NCBI GenBank assembly: GCA_021463345.1
Contig: JAJTYM010000009.1
Coordinates: forward strand, 1-64,000
DNA length: 64,000 bases
From: Pseudobdellovibrionaceae bacterium
Lineage (GTDB): Bacteria > Bdellovibrionota > Bdellovibrionia > Bdellovibrionales > JAMPXM01
Direction: 5' to 3'
Shown here: one piece after another, positions 39,960 through 51,917 of the stretch
How the letters are laid out: the number at the start of each line of letters is the position of its first letter
How positions within the stretch are numbered: the first letter of the stretch is position 1
Notes under the pieces: generated by a model
What the model saw: the letters and a program-made list of their open reading frames with translations, nothing else
The model's database searches: none
What the model was told of the DNA's origin: nothing
Position numbers and translations under genes: made by a program

Positions 39960-41087
39960 TCACTGCTCGACCAACACTTTCGTGTTCTTGCTCAAGTAAT
40001 AACCGTTCTTCGCGCGGAAGATATAGCGCGGCTTATCGTAGTCGGGCTCGATCATTTTCCGCAGGCGTTTGATGGTCACGTAGATTTTGTTGTCGTGCAC
40101 GGCCGGATCGTAATCCTGCTTCCAGACCGTCTTCACGAGCGCTTCTTTCGTATGGACTTGGCCCGGGTTGCGCATGAACAAGCGCAGCATGTCGAGCAGG
40201 ATGAACTGGTTCTTGAAGTCGATCTGGCCCTTCTTCTTCTCCGTCACCGCGTTCGAACCGGCCTCGAGGACGAGATCGTACTCTTCCTTGTTCGTCACGC
40301 CGAGCCCCTCGAGCTCGCGGCAGATCTGCTTGTACGTCCACGCCAGGTTCTTCGCGTCGATGGAACGCTTGGCGAGCTGCAGGTACATCCGCGCCATGTC
40401 GGTCTCGCCGGCGTCACGGTACGTGATCGCCATGCCGAACAGCAAGCAGAAGTACTGGTACATGTTCTTCTCTTCGCTCAGCAGGTCGTAGCACTCCCAG
40501 AGGATCTCGACCGCCTGGTCGTACTTCTTCATCTTGCGCAGGATGTGCGCGTTGAGCATCATGCACGATAGCTTCACTTCGGGGAGCGGCAGCACCTGGA
40601 AGAAAACCTGGAGATTGTAAATCTCCTTGAGCGCCTCCTGCACACGATCGAGGTGGTAGTAGGTGATCGCCAGACCCGAGATCGCGTAGCAGATGTCCTG
40701 CTTGTCATCCATCGCGAGCGCGATGGCGAGCGCCTTCTGGAAATAATCGAGCGCGAGGTCGTATTGCCCCTTGTGCGAGGCGCAGATGCCGAGCGTGTAA
40801 TAGGTTTTCGAATTGAGCTCGAAACCTTCCTTGAGGACCAAATCCTGGAGTTTTTCTTTCGTCGAGCGGATGTTTTCCGCCTCTTCCCGCTCGGCGTACA
40901 TCTTGAGCAGGTAGTTCTGGCACTTGAGGTACTTTTCGAAACCGCGGGACTCGTAAAAACCGGCGGCGGCGGCTTTGAATTTCTCGATGGCGACCCCGAA
41001 GTCGCATCTCTCGTAGTAAAGCTTGCCGAGCTCCATGAGAGCGTCATTAGCCTGACCTGAAGTCGGGCCGGGGGAAGACTGAGCCAA
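39960..41087 (-). CDS. TPR-containing transcriptional regulator with C-terminal winged helix
   Basis: A 375-residue protein. Residues about 15-270 are TPR-type helical repeats (LYYERCDFGVAIEKFKAAA, YDLALDYFQKALAIA, YDQAVEILWECYDLL). The C-terminal ~90 residues are an OmpR/PhoB-like winged helix (LLDMLRLFMRNPGQVHTKEALVKTVW, NKIYVTIKRLRKMIE, NGYYL). There is no receiver or kinase domain, so a protein or peptide signal may be sensed by the TPRs. The start appears to be TTG at 41087 with GGGAG five bases upstream. It resembles BTAD/SARP-like layouts with the domain order reversed. Confidence 0.82.
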   Translation of the reverse strand: MAQSSPGPTSGQANDALMELGKLYYERCDFGVAIEKFKAAAAGFYESRGFEKYLKCQNYLLKMYAEREEAENIRSTKEKLQDLVLKEGFELNSKTYYTLGICASHKGQYDLALDYFQKALAIALAMDDKQDICYAISGLAITYYHLDRVQEALKEIYNLQVFFQVLPLPEVKLSCMMLNAHILRKMKKYDQAVEILWECYDLLSEEKNMYQYFCLLFGMAITYRDAGETDMARMYLQLAKRSIDAKNLAWTYKQICRELEGLGVTNKEEYDLVLEAGSNAVTEKKKGQIDFKNQFILLDMLRLFMRNPGQVHTKEALVKTVWKQDYDPAVHDNKIYVTIKRLRKMIEPDYDKPRYIFRAKNGYYLSKNTKVLVEQ

Positions 41088-41136
41088 GGGAACTCCCGAA
41101 GGCGTTTCTTAAAAAATCTGTTAGTAAGCCATTTGG

Positions 41137-41164
41137 TTCTTACAAACCGATTTCACTTCGTCAA
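41137..41164 (-). promoter_or_regulatory. Putative promoter of the TPR regulator gene
   Basis: On the minus strand: TTGACG at 41164-41159, a 16-nt spacer and TAAGAA at 41142-41137. The predicted leader is about 40 nt. The -10 match is modest. Confidence 0.35.
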
Positions 41165-41346
41165 TCCCTCACGATCGTATTTGCTTATTTTTTAGTGCTT
41201 TAGGCGACCAATGCAATGCGTCTCAGGCGCCGATACGAATGCCTTTAGAATGCTCGTTTTCAACTAGCCGAGGCAATGAAAGCGACTCGATAAACAAAAA
41301 CCGTCTCGGCGCGCTCATCCCGCGCTCTGGCGGCCCTGAACCCCCG

Positions 41347-41380
41347 AAAAAACGCGAAACCCCGGGCGCAAGACCCGAGG
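41347..41380 (-). terminator. Rho-independent terminator of lon
   Basis: On the minus strand, CCUCGGG and CCCGGGG form a 7-bp stem with one U-G pair and a 7-nt loop. UUUCGCG and a U6 run follow. It lies 54 nt after the lon stop codon. Confidence 0.7.
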
Positions 41381-41434
41381 CTTCATCTCTCTCCGCTCCA
41401 AACCCGAATCAAAGACCGAACCCGGAACCTCGCC

Positions 41435-43915
<2,481 letters not shown>

Positions 43916-44055
43916 GGCGTCTCCTTTCCCCTCCGCGGCCTCGCCAAAGGCCATCGGAACCCAATGGAGCTGTCACAGGATCGTCATTCTCCGCCTTGGA
44001 CCGTCTCGCTGAGCGACTGTTCACCCGGCTTGAGCGCGCGCCCGGTCGGGCCTGG

Positions 44056-45357
44056 TTACGCGCTCTCGGCCGAATCATCCTTGGCTTTCGAAGACTGGAT
44101 CTCCTCCAGCTCCTTGTCCGTCCTGTAGACAAGCTTAGGCTTAGAATTGAGGGTTATGACCTCTTCGTCAATGATACATTCTTTGACGTTAGGTTTACTA
44201 GGGATTTCATACATGATGTCGAGCATGGATTGCTCGAGCACTCCCCTCAATCCACGGGCGCCCGTCTTGCGTTTGAGCGCCATGCCGGCGATGGCGCGTA
44301 GCGCGCCGTCGGTGAACTTAAGATCCACTTTTTCGAAACCAAAGAGTTTTTGATACTGCTTCGTGAGCGCGTTCTTCGGCTTGACGAGAATATCGATCAG
44401 AGCCGCCTCTTCGAGCGGGTCCAGGACCGCGACGACCGGCAAACGCCCGATGAACTCCGGAATGAGGCCGAACTTCACGAGATCGTCCGGTTCGGTCAAC
44501 TGCAGCACGTTCGCGCCGCTGTCCTTTTCCGCTTGCGTCTTGATGTCCGCGGTGATTCCCAACGACTTGTTGTTCAAGCGGTTCTCGACGACTTTGTCGA
44601 GACCGACGAACGCGCCGCCGACGATGAACAGGATGTTCGAGGTGTCGACCTGGATGAATTCCTGCTGCGGGTGCTTCCGACCGCCTTTCGGGGGCAGATT
44701 GGCGACCGTGCCCTCGAGGATCTTGAGCAGCGCCTGTTGCACGCCCTCCCCGGAGACGTCACGCGTGATCGACGGGTTTTCCGACTTGCGCGAGATCTTG
44801 TCGATCTCGTCGATGTAGATGACCCCTTTTTGCGCCTTTTCGACGTCGTAATCGGCCGCCTGCAACAGGTTGAGCACGACGTTCTCGACGTCTTCGCCGA
44901 CGTACCCGGCTTCCGTGAGCGTCGTCGCGTCCGCCATCGCGAACGGCACGTTGAGGATGCGGGCGATCGTCTGCGCGAGCAGCGTCTTTCCGGAGCCCGT
45001 CGGCCCGATCAAGAGGATGTTCGACTTCTGCAACTCGACCTCGTCCTTCTTCCCGCCAAGCGAATTGATGCGCTTGTAGTGGTTGTGGACCGCGACGGCG
45101 AGCGACTTTTTCGCTTTTTCCTGATCGATGACGTAATCGTCGAGGAAGGTCTTGATGTCGATCGGCTTCGGCACCTTCAGCTGCGCTTTGGTTCCTTCCT
45201 CGCGCTCGCGTTCCTCTGCGATGATGTCGTTGCAAAGCTCGATGCACTCGTCGCAGATGTACACGCCCGGGCCAGCGATCAGTTTTTTGACTTCGTTTTG
45301 GCTCTTCCCGCAGAAGGAGCAGCGAAGAAGCCCGGATGCGCCGTCTTTTCTGTTCAT
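44056..45357 (-). CDS. clpX: ATP-dependent Clp protease ATP-binding subunit ClpX
   Basis: The AAA+ unfoldase that feeds ClpP. The 433 residues begin with the C4 zinc-binding domain (CSFCGKSQ and CDECIELC), then Walker [10 protein letters not shown], Walker [10 protein letters not shown] and sensor motifs. The ATG overlaps the clpP stop by four bases. At the C-terminus a Glu/Ser-rich tail ([14 protein letters not shown]) extends past the family core. clpP-clpX is cotranscribed, and lon may be read from the same transcript. Confidence 0.98.
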   Translation of the reverse strand: MNRKDGASGLLRCSFCGKSQNEVKKLIAGPGVYICDECIELCNDIIAEEREREEGTKAQLKVPKPIDIKTFLDDYVIDQEKAKKSLAVAVHNHYKRINSLGGKKDEVELQKSNILLIGPTGSGKTLLAQTIARILNVPFAMADATTLTEAGYVGEDVENVVLNLLQAADYDVEKAQKGVIYIDEIDKISRKSENPSITRDVSGEGVQQALLKILEGTVANLPPKGGRKHPQQEFIQVDTSNILFIVGGAFVGLDKVVENRLNNKSLGITADIKTQAEKDSGANVLQLTEPDDLVKFGLIPEFIGRLPVVAVLDPLEEAALIDILVKPKNALTKQYQKLFGFEKVDLKFTDGALRAIAGMALKRKTGARGLRGVLEQSMLDIMYEIPSKPNVKECIIDEEVITLNSKPKLVYRTDKELEEIQSSKAKDDSAESA

Positions 45358-45971
45358 TTCACGTTCCCTTCAGGGGTGCCCTTGCGGAACTTCACCACTT
45401 GATCCACGAGGCCGAATTCAGAGGCCTCCTGGGCGCCGAGGAAGTAATCGCGTTCGAGCATCGAATTGAGCTCGTCGTACCCCTTCCCCGTGTGCCGCGC
45501 GTAGATCTCGGTGAGCTTCTTTTTGGTGTTGATCATCTCGCGCGCGTGGATCTCGATGTCGCTCGCTTGACCCGAAAGCCCGCCGCCCATGATGTGCGGC
45601 TGGTGCAGCATCACCCGCGAATGCGGGAGGATGTAGCGTTTGCCCTTCGTCCCGGCAGCCAGCAGGAGAGAGCCCATGCTCGCCGCCAAGCCGATGCAGA
45701 TCGTGGCCACATCGCACTTAACGAATTGCATCATATCATAGATCCCCAGGCCCGCCGTCACGCTACCGCCCGGTGAGTTAATGTATAACTGAATGTCCTT
45801 GTCCGGATTGTCCGCTTCCAGGAAAAGAAACTGCGCGATCACGATATTGGCCACGTCGTCCGTGATCGGGGTGCCCAACATGATGATCCGGTCTTTCAGG
45901 AGCCGAGAGTAGATGTCGTAACTACGTTCGCCTCTGGAGGTCTGCTCAACAACGATCGGGATCAACGCCAC
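45354..45971 (-). CDS. clpP: ATP-dependent Clp protease proteolytic subunit ClpP
   Basis: The serine peptidase of the Clp complex, 205 residues. The N-terminal [24 protein letters not shown] is the standard start. The catalytic Ser is in [11 protein letters not shown] and the His in [10 protein letters not shown] chose the GTG at 45971, with AGGAG four bases upstream, because a longer frame adds an Arg-rich N-terminus unlike any ClpP. A good promoter lies 56 nt upstream. The trigger factor gene, often next to clpP, is 8 kb away. Confidence 0.97.
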   Translation of the reverse strand: MALIPIVVEQTSRGERSYDIYSRLLKDRIIMLGTPITDDVANIVIAQFLFLEADNPDKDIQLYINSPGGSVTAGLGIYDMMQFVKCDVATICIGLAASMGSLLLAAGTKGKRYILPHSRVMLHQPHIMGGGLSGQASDIEIHAREMINTKKKLTEIYARHTGKGYDELNSMLERDYFLGAQEASEFGLVDQVVKFRKGTPEGNVK

Positions 45972-46026
45972 AACTCTCCTCTCGCGGCTCCGGCGGCCAC
46001 GGCCCAGCCAGCTCAAGACGCAATCA

Positions 46027-46056
46027 ATAATGTGCCAACTAGTTCAGGATTGACAA
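46027..46056 (-). promoter_or_regulatory. Putative promoter of clpP-clpX
   Basis: On the minus strand: TTGTCA at 46056-46051, an 18-nt spacer and CATTAT at 46032-46027. The +1 would be near 46020, giving a leader of about 50 nt. No CtsR- or heat-shock-type operator is evident. Confidence 0.5.
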
Positions 46057-46235
46057 GGCCTTGTCGGCATTTTGAAAGCGGACTTGAAGACCGGAAATCG
46101 CTACACAACACGCTCGCAAACGTGATACGCCGAAGGTCTTTTAGATCCCTACAAACCGGCCGGTTAATGCCTCGCGCAACCATCCGACCCAAGTCAACAG
46201 GGTTTTTCCACGGTTTTATTCAGGAGCTCAAAGCC

Positions 46236-47777
46236 ATGAAACTCGAGATCAAAAAGTCCGCGCTCGAGAACCTTAACGTCGACACCCTCGTCGTATTCGT
46301 CTCAAAGCAGGAGCGCGGCAAGGGCAAAAAGAACGGCACAAACGCCAAAGCCGCCCGCTCGGCGTTCGTCGAGGGAGCGACGCGCGAGATCTCGGCGAAG
46401 CTGAATGCGGCGGCCGAGCAGGGCGTTCTGACCGGTTCCGCGAACGAAACGGTGTTTTTCCGCGAAACGAACCTCTCGGGCGCGCGCCACCTCCTGGCCG
46501 TCGGTCTCGGCGAGACCAAGGCGCTCGACCACGAAACCCTTCGCCAAGCGTCAGCCGCGGCGTTCAAAGAGCTCAAAGCGCAGAAATCCCGCTCAGCCGC
46601 CTACGGCATGGACTCCCTCCCGAACAACGATCTTTCCGCCGATCTCACCGTGCGGGCCGTGGCCGAAGGCGCGGTCATGGCCGACTACTCGTTCTCGGAC
46701 TACAAAGCGAAAAAAGACTCGGCGGGCGGGGTCGAACGCGTCTTCGTCGTGAGCTCGGGCAAGCCGAAAGCGTACGAACACGGCCTCGAAACCGGCCGCA
46801 TCGTCGCCGAAAGCGTGAATTTCTGCCGCTGGCTCGGCGATCGCCCCGGCAACCTCATGACGCCGACGATCCTGGCCGGAGAAACGGCCAAGGCGGCCAA
46901 AGGCACCAAACTCAAAGTGAGCGTCTGGGACCGCTCGCGCATCAAAGCCGAGAAGATGGGAGCGTTCCTGAGCGTGTCCCTGGGCAGCGTCCAAGAGCCG
47001 CGCTTCATCGTGATGGAGTACAACGGCGCGAGCTCGTCGAAGAAACCGATCTGTTACGTAGGCAAGGGCCTCACGTTCGACTGCGGCGGCATCAGCATCA
47101 AGCCGTCGGCCGGCATGGAAGAGATGAAGTACGACATGTGCGGTGGCGGCGCCGTGATCTCGGCGATGCTCGCGATCGCCCGCCTGAAGCTCAAGGTGAA
47201 CGCGATCGCCTTCGTTCCGTCGACGGAGAACATGCCGGGGCCGGCGGCGAACAAACCGGGCGATATCGTCACCGCCCGCAACGGCAAGACGATCGAGGTG
47301 AACAACACCGACGCCGAGGGCCGCCTGATCCTCGCCGACGCCCTTGTTTACGCCTGCGAGCGGAAGCCTTCGATGATCGTCGACGCGGCGACGTTGACGG
47401 GCGCGATGGTCGTCGCGCTCGGCAATCTGCACACGGGCGTGTTCACCCGCGACGCGAAGCTCATGGGCCGCATCCAGCGCGCGGCCGACGGCGCCGGCGA
47501 ACCCGTCTGGCCGATGCCACTCACGGATTCACACGCGAAGGACATGCGCGGCACCTACGCCGACCTCTCGAACGTCTCGGCGAAAGGCCGCGACGCGGGC
47601 TCGGCGACGGCCGCCGCGTTCCTCGAGCAGTTCGTCGACAGCGATATCCCGTGGGCGCATTTCGATATCGCGGGCACCGCGTGGCACACCGGCGATCGCC
47701 TGCCCTATTCCCCGCGCAAGGGCGCGAGCGGCGCCATTGTGCGCACCTTCGTGCAACTCGCGATGGACGGTGAGTGA
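46236..47777 (+). CDS. pepA: Leucyl aminopeptidase (M17)
   Basis: A dinuclear-metal aminopeptidase of 513 residues that removes N-terminal residues from peptides. The M17 C-terminal domain shows GKGLTFDCGGISIKPS, KYDMCGGGAV and the signature NTDAEGRLILADAL; the N-terminal macro-like domain covers residues 1-170. The ATG at 46236 follows AGGAGCTCAAAGCC. The gene is divergent from clpP across 264 nt and probably complements the Clp and Lon proteases in peptide turnover. Confidence 0.96.
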   Translation: MKLEIKKSALENLNVDTLVVFVSKQERGKGKKNGTNAKAARSAFVEGATREISAKLNAAAEQGVLTGSANETVFFRETNLSGARHLLAVGLGETKALDHETLRQASAAAFKELKAQKSRSAAYGMDSLPNNDLSADLTVRAVAEGAVMADYSFSDYKAKKDSAGGVERVFVVSSGKPKAYEHGLETGRIVAESVNFCRWLGDRPGNLMTPTILAGETAKAAKGTKLKVSVWDRSRIKAEKMGAFLSVSLGSVQEPRFIVMEYNGASSSKKPICYVGKGLTFDCGGISIKPSAGMEEMKYDMCGGGAVISAMLAIARLKLKVNAIAFVPSTENMPGPAANKPGDIVTARNGKTIEVNNTDAEGRLILADALVYACERKPSMIVDAATLTGAMVVALGNLHTGVFTRDAKLMGRIQRAADGAGEPVWPMPLTDSHAKDMRGTYADLSNVSAKGRDAGSATAAAFLEQFVDSDIPWAHFDIAGTAWHTGDRLPYSPRKGASGAIVRTFVQLAMDGE

Positions 47778-47813
47778 GCCCGGCGTTCGGGGGCCCAGTC
47801 GGCAGGCGCGACT

Positions 47814-48488
47814 TCAGAACGTGAGGACGATGGGCCTTTCGATCATTCGCCCCATGCCCGTTTTGTCGATGGCGACCTCCCGTCCGGGAGCCGCTTCGTT
47901 GTGGAGTTTCACCGAGACGAGCGTCCATTGCCGCGGCCATTCGGCGGTCATGTTCTCGAATTTGAAACGCACGCCCGCTTGGTCGGGAAAACTCGCCTCG
48001 AGGAAACGCGCGGGAGCCTGGTTCTCGGCGATCAATCGGGTGAACGGGATCCAGATCGGGTCGATGCGGTTGAGGTCGCTCGACACCGAGCAAGGCGCTT
48101 CGACCGTCATGACCGGTTTCTCCCCGAACTCCATGATGCCTTCGCCCTCGAATTTCAGCGTCACGCGGCCGTAGTAATCGCAGGCGAGCGCGCCGCGGCC
48201 GTCATCGCCCTTGGTGACGAAATGCCCGAGCCCCACCCCGACCGCGCCGTCTTTGGCGACGACCTGCGCATCGTCGATGAGGCGCTTGAAGGAGCGGATC
48301 TTGAGCGGCTCCCCCTCAAAGGCGGAATAGTCGAAGACGCGCTTGAGAGCGGCGGGATTGCGTTCATTGACCAGGTACTTGTCGGCGGAGACGTAGATCA
48401 CGCCGTCGAACGACAGCGCGGCTCGGATGGCGCCGATCGCGGCGAACGTCAAAACCACGGCTGCTGCTCCGAAAAAACGGAAGTTCAC
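47814..48488 (-). CDS. Exported protein of unknown function
   Basis: A 224-residue protein I do not recognise. It has a signal peptide or anchor (FRFFGAAAVVLTFAAIGAIRAAL) and then a beta-rich domain with GVIYVSADKYLV, DYYGRVTLKFEGEGIMEF and WTLVSVKLHNE. The start is GTG at 48488 with GGAGG seven bases upstream. It converges with pepA across 36 nt and lies 136 nt behind gshA on the same strand. Confidence 0.7.
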   Translation of the reverse strand: MNFRFFGAAAVVLTFAAIGAIRAALSFDGVIYVSADKYLVNERNPAALKRVFDYSAFEGEPLKIRSFKRLIDDAQVVAKDGAVGVGLGHFVTKGDDGRGALACDYYGRVTLKFEGEGIMEFGEKPVMTVEAPCSVSSDLNRIDPIWIPFTRLIAENQAPARFLEASFPDQAGVRFKFENMTAEWPRQWTLVSVKLHNEAAPGREVAIDKTGMGRMIERPIVLTF

Positions 48489-48624
48489 TCTCGTTCCTCC
48501 GTCTCACTCATCGGCGGAAACTTTGAGCCGTTTAGACCTGAAACACCGGATCCGACGGCTCCCGCGTGAACTGGACCCGACGTCGGGCGGGCCGGGGCTC
48601 GGGCCGGCCGAGCCGGTCACTGAT

Positions 48625-49908
48625 TCAACCGCACGCGCTCTCGGGGTCCGCTCCGGCGGGCCGGCGCGTGTAACCCTTGAATTCCACGTTCATCGACTGC
48701 GCCTCGAAGCCGACCGCGAGCACGCCGAGCTTGGCGACCCATCCGTAGACGTTCTCCATCGGATGGCCCTCGACGCTCACCTTCAAATCCGACACGCACA
48801 TGCGCTTGTACACGGCGCCGGGGCTGTTGAGGCTTTCGGTCGGGCCCTTCTCGGCGTGCGTCCGCAAGAAACCGCCGGCGAGCTGGCAACCGATCATGTA
48901 AACCGCCGGCTCCGCCGTGATTCCTCCCTCGGCTTTCGTCGTCGAGGGCACGCCTTCTTGGACGATGACTTCCTCGACGTCGCGGCCGCCTTTGGCGGCT
49001 TTCATTTTCTTGCGCGTCTTCGCGTTCAGAGCGAGGAAATCCTCCGCCGACTCGACTCGAATGACCGCGAGGCCGTACGTCCCGGAGTTGTTCTTGATGA
49101 AAACGACGGGCTTCTCCGCGATCCCGCGCTGGCGGTATTCGGCGCCGAGCCTGTCGATCATCGTCTGAACCAACTGCGCGAGTCGGTCACGGCTGCCGTC
49201 ATCACCGATGTCGAACCCCTGGAAAAGCTCCGTTTCCACCGTCAACAGGAAGGGATCGATCTCGATGAGTTTCGCGAACTGCGCGGACAATCCGTTGTAA
49301 AAACTGAAATACGTGCTTTTCTTCCGCCGGTACCAACCGAGTTCGCGCGGCGGGTTCATCGGGCTGGCGATCGTCGGTCCCCATTCCCCGTAAAAATCCG
49401 AGAAGTCGTTGTTGCTGATGATCAGATCCGGCTCGAATCCCTCGACGGAGATCCGGCCCGATTTCATTATGGCGACGTCGGCGACGACGTCCTCGCCCGA
49501 AGCGCTCTTCAACGACACGGAGGAGCCCGGGTGCCCGCGCGGGATGGCCACTTTCACGTCGACGCCGGCGTCCGCGAGGATCGAGCGCAGCACGCGCACG
49601 TTGTCCCAATAATACGGATTGTTGGTGTGTTCCTCGGTGAGGACGAGGACTTTCCGCGCACGGCCCCCGTAGTGCCGCTCGAGATAGTTCCTCATGATCG
49701 CGCCCGTGTTGTCGTAATCGGCCCGGCAGATGTTGTTGAAACCCGCCGGATAAACGTTGGCGTCGACGTTGACGACCTTGAACCCGGAATCCCGGATGTC
49801 GTAGCTCGAGTAGACCGGCACGTCGACGCCCTTGCTGTTCTCCCGGAACCATTCGCCGACTTTCCCGAGATGGTGAACGATCTGTTTGTGAATGAGATCC
49901 TGGACCAT
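48625..49908 (-). CDS. gshA: Glutamate-cysteine ligase, ferrooxidans-type
   Basis: The first enzyme of glutathione synthesis. The 427 residues resemble the separate GshA group described from Acidithiobacillus ferrooxidans, unlike the E. coli or plant-type enzymes. Landmarks are VPVYSSYDIRDSGFKVVNVDANVYPAGFNN, ISNNDFSDFYGEW and VFIKNNSGTYGLAVIRV, an ATP-grasp-like region. The ATG follows AAAGGGACGA. No gshB is visible. It ends a minus-strand run starting at the ArsA-like genes. Glutathione would also serve the persulfide dioxygenase at 4.6 kb. Confidence 0.9.
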   Translation of the reverse strand: MVQDLIHKQIVHHLGKVGEWFRENSKGVDVPVYSSYDIRDSGFKVVNVDANVYPAGFNNICRADYDNTGAIMRNYLERHYGGRARKVLVLTEEHTNNPYYWDNVRVLRSILADAGVDVKVAIPRGHPGSSVSLKSASGEDVVADVAIMKSGRISVEGFEPDLIISNNDFSDFYGEWGPTIASPMNPPRELGWYRRKKSTYFSFYNGLSAQFAKLIEIDPFLLTVETELFQGFDIGDDGSRDRLAQLVQTMIDRLGAEYRQRGIAEKPVVFIKNNSGTYGLAVIRVESAEDFLALNAKTRKKMKAAKGGRDVEEVIVQEGVPSTTKAEGGITAEPAVYMIGCQLAGGFLRTHAEKGPTESLNSPGAVYKRMCVSDLKVSVEGHPMENVYGWVAKLGVLAVGFEAQSMNVEFKGYTRRPAGADPESACG

Positions 49909-49917
49909 TCGTCCCTT

Positions 49918-50691
49918 TCAAAGCTCTGTGGGGATCGGCGCGCGGCGAGCCTCGTCCGCCGCGATCCGACGCACCAGTTCACTGCCACCGGCGACCGCCG
50001 CCGGAAGCAGGAAGAAGTTGAAGCCAGGAACGAAAAAGACAAGGCCGAGAGAACCCGCGAAACCGCAAAAATACGCGAAATGCTCCCGAAAATACCGCAA
50101 GCGGTCGCGAAACCCCATTTGCATGGCTTCAAAGGAATAATCCGCGCAATCGAAGGAGACGATCAACAAGAAACCGAACGCCGCCGCCAGATTCACGCCG
50201 GGAATCCAAGTCGCGACGAAAAGAAGCGCGCCGAACATCGCGAACAATAGGGTTTTCAACAGGGAAACCACGAACATGCGCGCGGACACCCGAAGCCACG
50301 GGACGAAACGAAACGGCTTGTCCTCGAGGAGGGCGAGGGCGATGAGCGAGCGCTCGGCCAGCAACGCGTAAAACGGCGAGCCGACGAGTTTCGTGAACAG
50401 GTAGGAAACGTAGAGGACCGCCAGGAGCAGGACCGGCCAAGAAAAAATGACCGCGGCCCAATAAAGCGGCGTGCGCAGGGCCTCCGGCGCGAACTCGAGG
50501 CCAGCGGCCCACGAACCGATCCAGGCGCCGGCGTGCCCGAACGCCCACACCAGGCCCGAAACCAGGAAGGTCATCCCGATCGCAAGCGGGGCGACCGCGA
50601 ACGGCCACAAGCCCGGCGTGCGGCCGAGCAGACCGAAGCCGCGGAAAAAAGCGCCGAAGCCGGCCGCGAAACGGGCGAGCGGATCGATCAT
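49918..50691 (-). CDS. EI24/CysZ-like integral membrane protein
   Basis: A 257-residue membrane protein with four or more hydrophobic segments (LWPFAVAPLAIGMTFLVSGLVW, WAAVIFSWPVLLLAVLYVSYLF, FVVSLLKTLLFAMFGALLFVATWIPGVNLAAAFG). The layout and SFDCADYSFE stretch are those of the EI24 family, which includes the sulfate permease CysZ. Placed directly before gshA (9 nt), sulfate supply for cysteine and glutathione is plausible but unproven. Its ATG overlaps the TPR lipoprotein stop by four bases. Confidence 0.8.
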   Translation of the reverse strand: MIDPLARFAAGFGAFFRGFGLLGRTPGLWPFAVAPLAIGMTFLVSGLVWAFGHAGAWIGSWAAGLEFAPEALRTPLYWAAVIFSWPVLLLAVLYVSYLFTKLVGSPFYALLAERSLIALALLEDKPFRFVPWLRVSARMFVVSLLKTLLFAMFGALLFVATWIPGVNLAAAFGFLLIVSFDCADYSFEAMQMGFRDRLRYFREHFAYFCGFAGSLGLVFFVPGFNFFLLPAAVAGGSELVRRIAADEARRAPIPTEL

Positions 50692-51917
50692 AAGTTCGGG
50701 TCCCCCCCTCCGCTCGCGGCGGGAACGGAGGGCTGAGGGCCGCGTTTCCCCGCTTTCTTCTCGTACGCCTTTTCCAAAGCATCATCGGGTTCGACGACCC
50801 GGCCGCGGATCCGCTCGCGGCGGGCTTTGGCTTCGGGCGTGAGCCCAGAGCCCTCGAGCGGCTGGTCCAGCAGGCGCAGCAGCTTTTTTTCCTGGTTGGC
50901 GACGAACGCGAAGATCTCCTCCACTTGCGCCGACCGGTCCTTCTCAGCCGGCGCGCGCGCCGCTTTGAGCGCGCGCGAAAGCTCCAACGCTTTTTCCACG
51001 AAGGACCACTGCCGATCCTGCGTCGCGCGCTTGGCCGTCACGGGATCATCGGCCGGGTCCGCCGGCGGCGGCGTGCTCACGACGTTCCATATCTCGGCGT
51101 AAACGCGAATCAACTCGCGCGCGGCCTCCCGCGAATACGCGCCGGCCTCCAGTTCCGCCGCCTGCAGGAGATAGAGCTGCGTCCGCTCGATGGGGCGCAA
51201 CGTGTCCTCGAAATCGCCCCACGCGATCGTCCGCAAAGACATTCGACCCATGTGGTACAGGGTGCGCGGCAGCCACTCGGGCACGGCTCGGCCCCCGCCT
51301 TCGCCGCCGTAGGCCTGATTCCGCAGCCGGGAGATCCCGACCTCGCCCTGCGCGTAATACTTCATCGCTTCGTCGATGTTGCCGACGCGCGCGTACGCGG
51401 CCGCCAAGCGCGCGGGCATCTCCGCGATCGCGATCTCTTCAGGCAGGTGATGGACCCGGGTCCGCGCGTCCATCAACGCGGCGACGGTGCGCGTGTCGTC
51501 GTTCCTCGCTTCGTAACAAAACGAAAGCCGGTAAAGGGCGAGCGCCTGGAGTTTCGGCGCGCGCGCGGTCGCGCGGACGACGTCCCGGTATTTCTGTTCG
51601 GCCTCCGCCCAGCGGCCCAACCCTTCCAGCGCGCGACCCGTGTTGTAGACCGCGACTTGGGTGTACGGCGAGGTGGGCTCGGCCTGGAGACCCTCTTCGA
51701 ACGCCGTGATCGCGCCTTTGTAATCCTCCTGCTCGAGCTGGCGCACGCCGCGCCGGTAGGACATCGGACCTCCCGCCGCCGCCTGGGAGCGCGGGTCCTC
51801 GAAAATCCCCATCGCCGCGCCGACGGTCGAGCGCAAAAGCGCGCACGACACGGACGACGCCGCGACGATCAGAATGAAACAGGCCCGGGCGACCCCGGCT
51901 CCACGCATGCGGTCCAT
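50688..51917 (-). CDS. TPR-repeat lipoprotein
   Basis: A 409-residue protein with a lipoprotein signal (ACFILIVAASSVSCA) and tetratricopeptide-like repeats (MSYRRGVRQLEQEDYKGAITAFEEGL, VAVYNTGRALEGLGRWAEAEQKYRDVV, LAAAYARVGNIDEAMKYYAQGE). It is probably an outer-membrane-anchored scaffold. The ATG at 51917 shares its first base with the preceding stop (TGATG); a GTG one codon earlier is possible. It is cotranscribed with the ArsA-like ATPases upstream and the EI24 gene downstream. Confidence 0.82.
   Translation of the reverse strand: MDRMRGAGVARACFILIVAASSVSCALLRSTVGAAMGIFEDPRSQAAAGGPMSYRRGVRQLEQEDYKGAITAFEEGLQAEPTSPYTQVAVYNTGRALEGLGRWAEAEQKYRDVVRATARAPKLQALALYRLSFCYEARNDDTRTVAALMDARTRVHHLPEEIAIAEMPARLAAAYARVGNIDEAMKYYAQGEVGISRLRNQAYGGEGGGRAVPEWLPRTLYHMGRMSLRTIAWGDFEDTLRPIERTQLYLLQAAELEAGAYSREAARELIRVYAEIWNVVSTPPPADPADDPVTAKRATQDRQWSFVEKALELSRALKAARAPAEKDRSAQVEEIFAFVANQEKKLLRLLDQPLEGSGLTPEAKARRERIRGRVVEPDDALEKAYEKKAGKRGPQPSVPAASGGGDPNL

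Larger units (their letters stand above)
41088..41434. other. Intergenic region between lon and the TPR regulator
   Basis: No gene in 347 nt. The left part, 41100-41230, is A+T-rich and holds the putative regulator promoter. The right part holds the lon terminator at 41347-41380. Confidence 0.6.
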
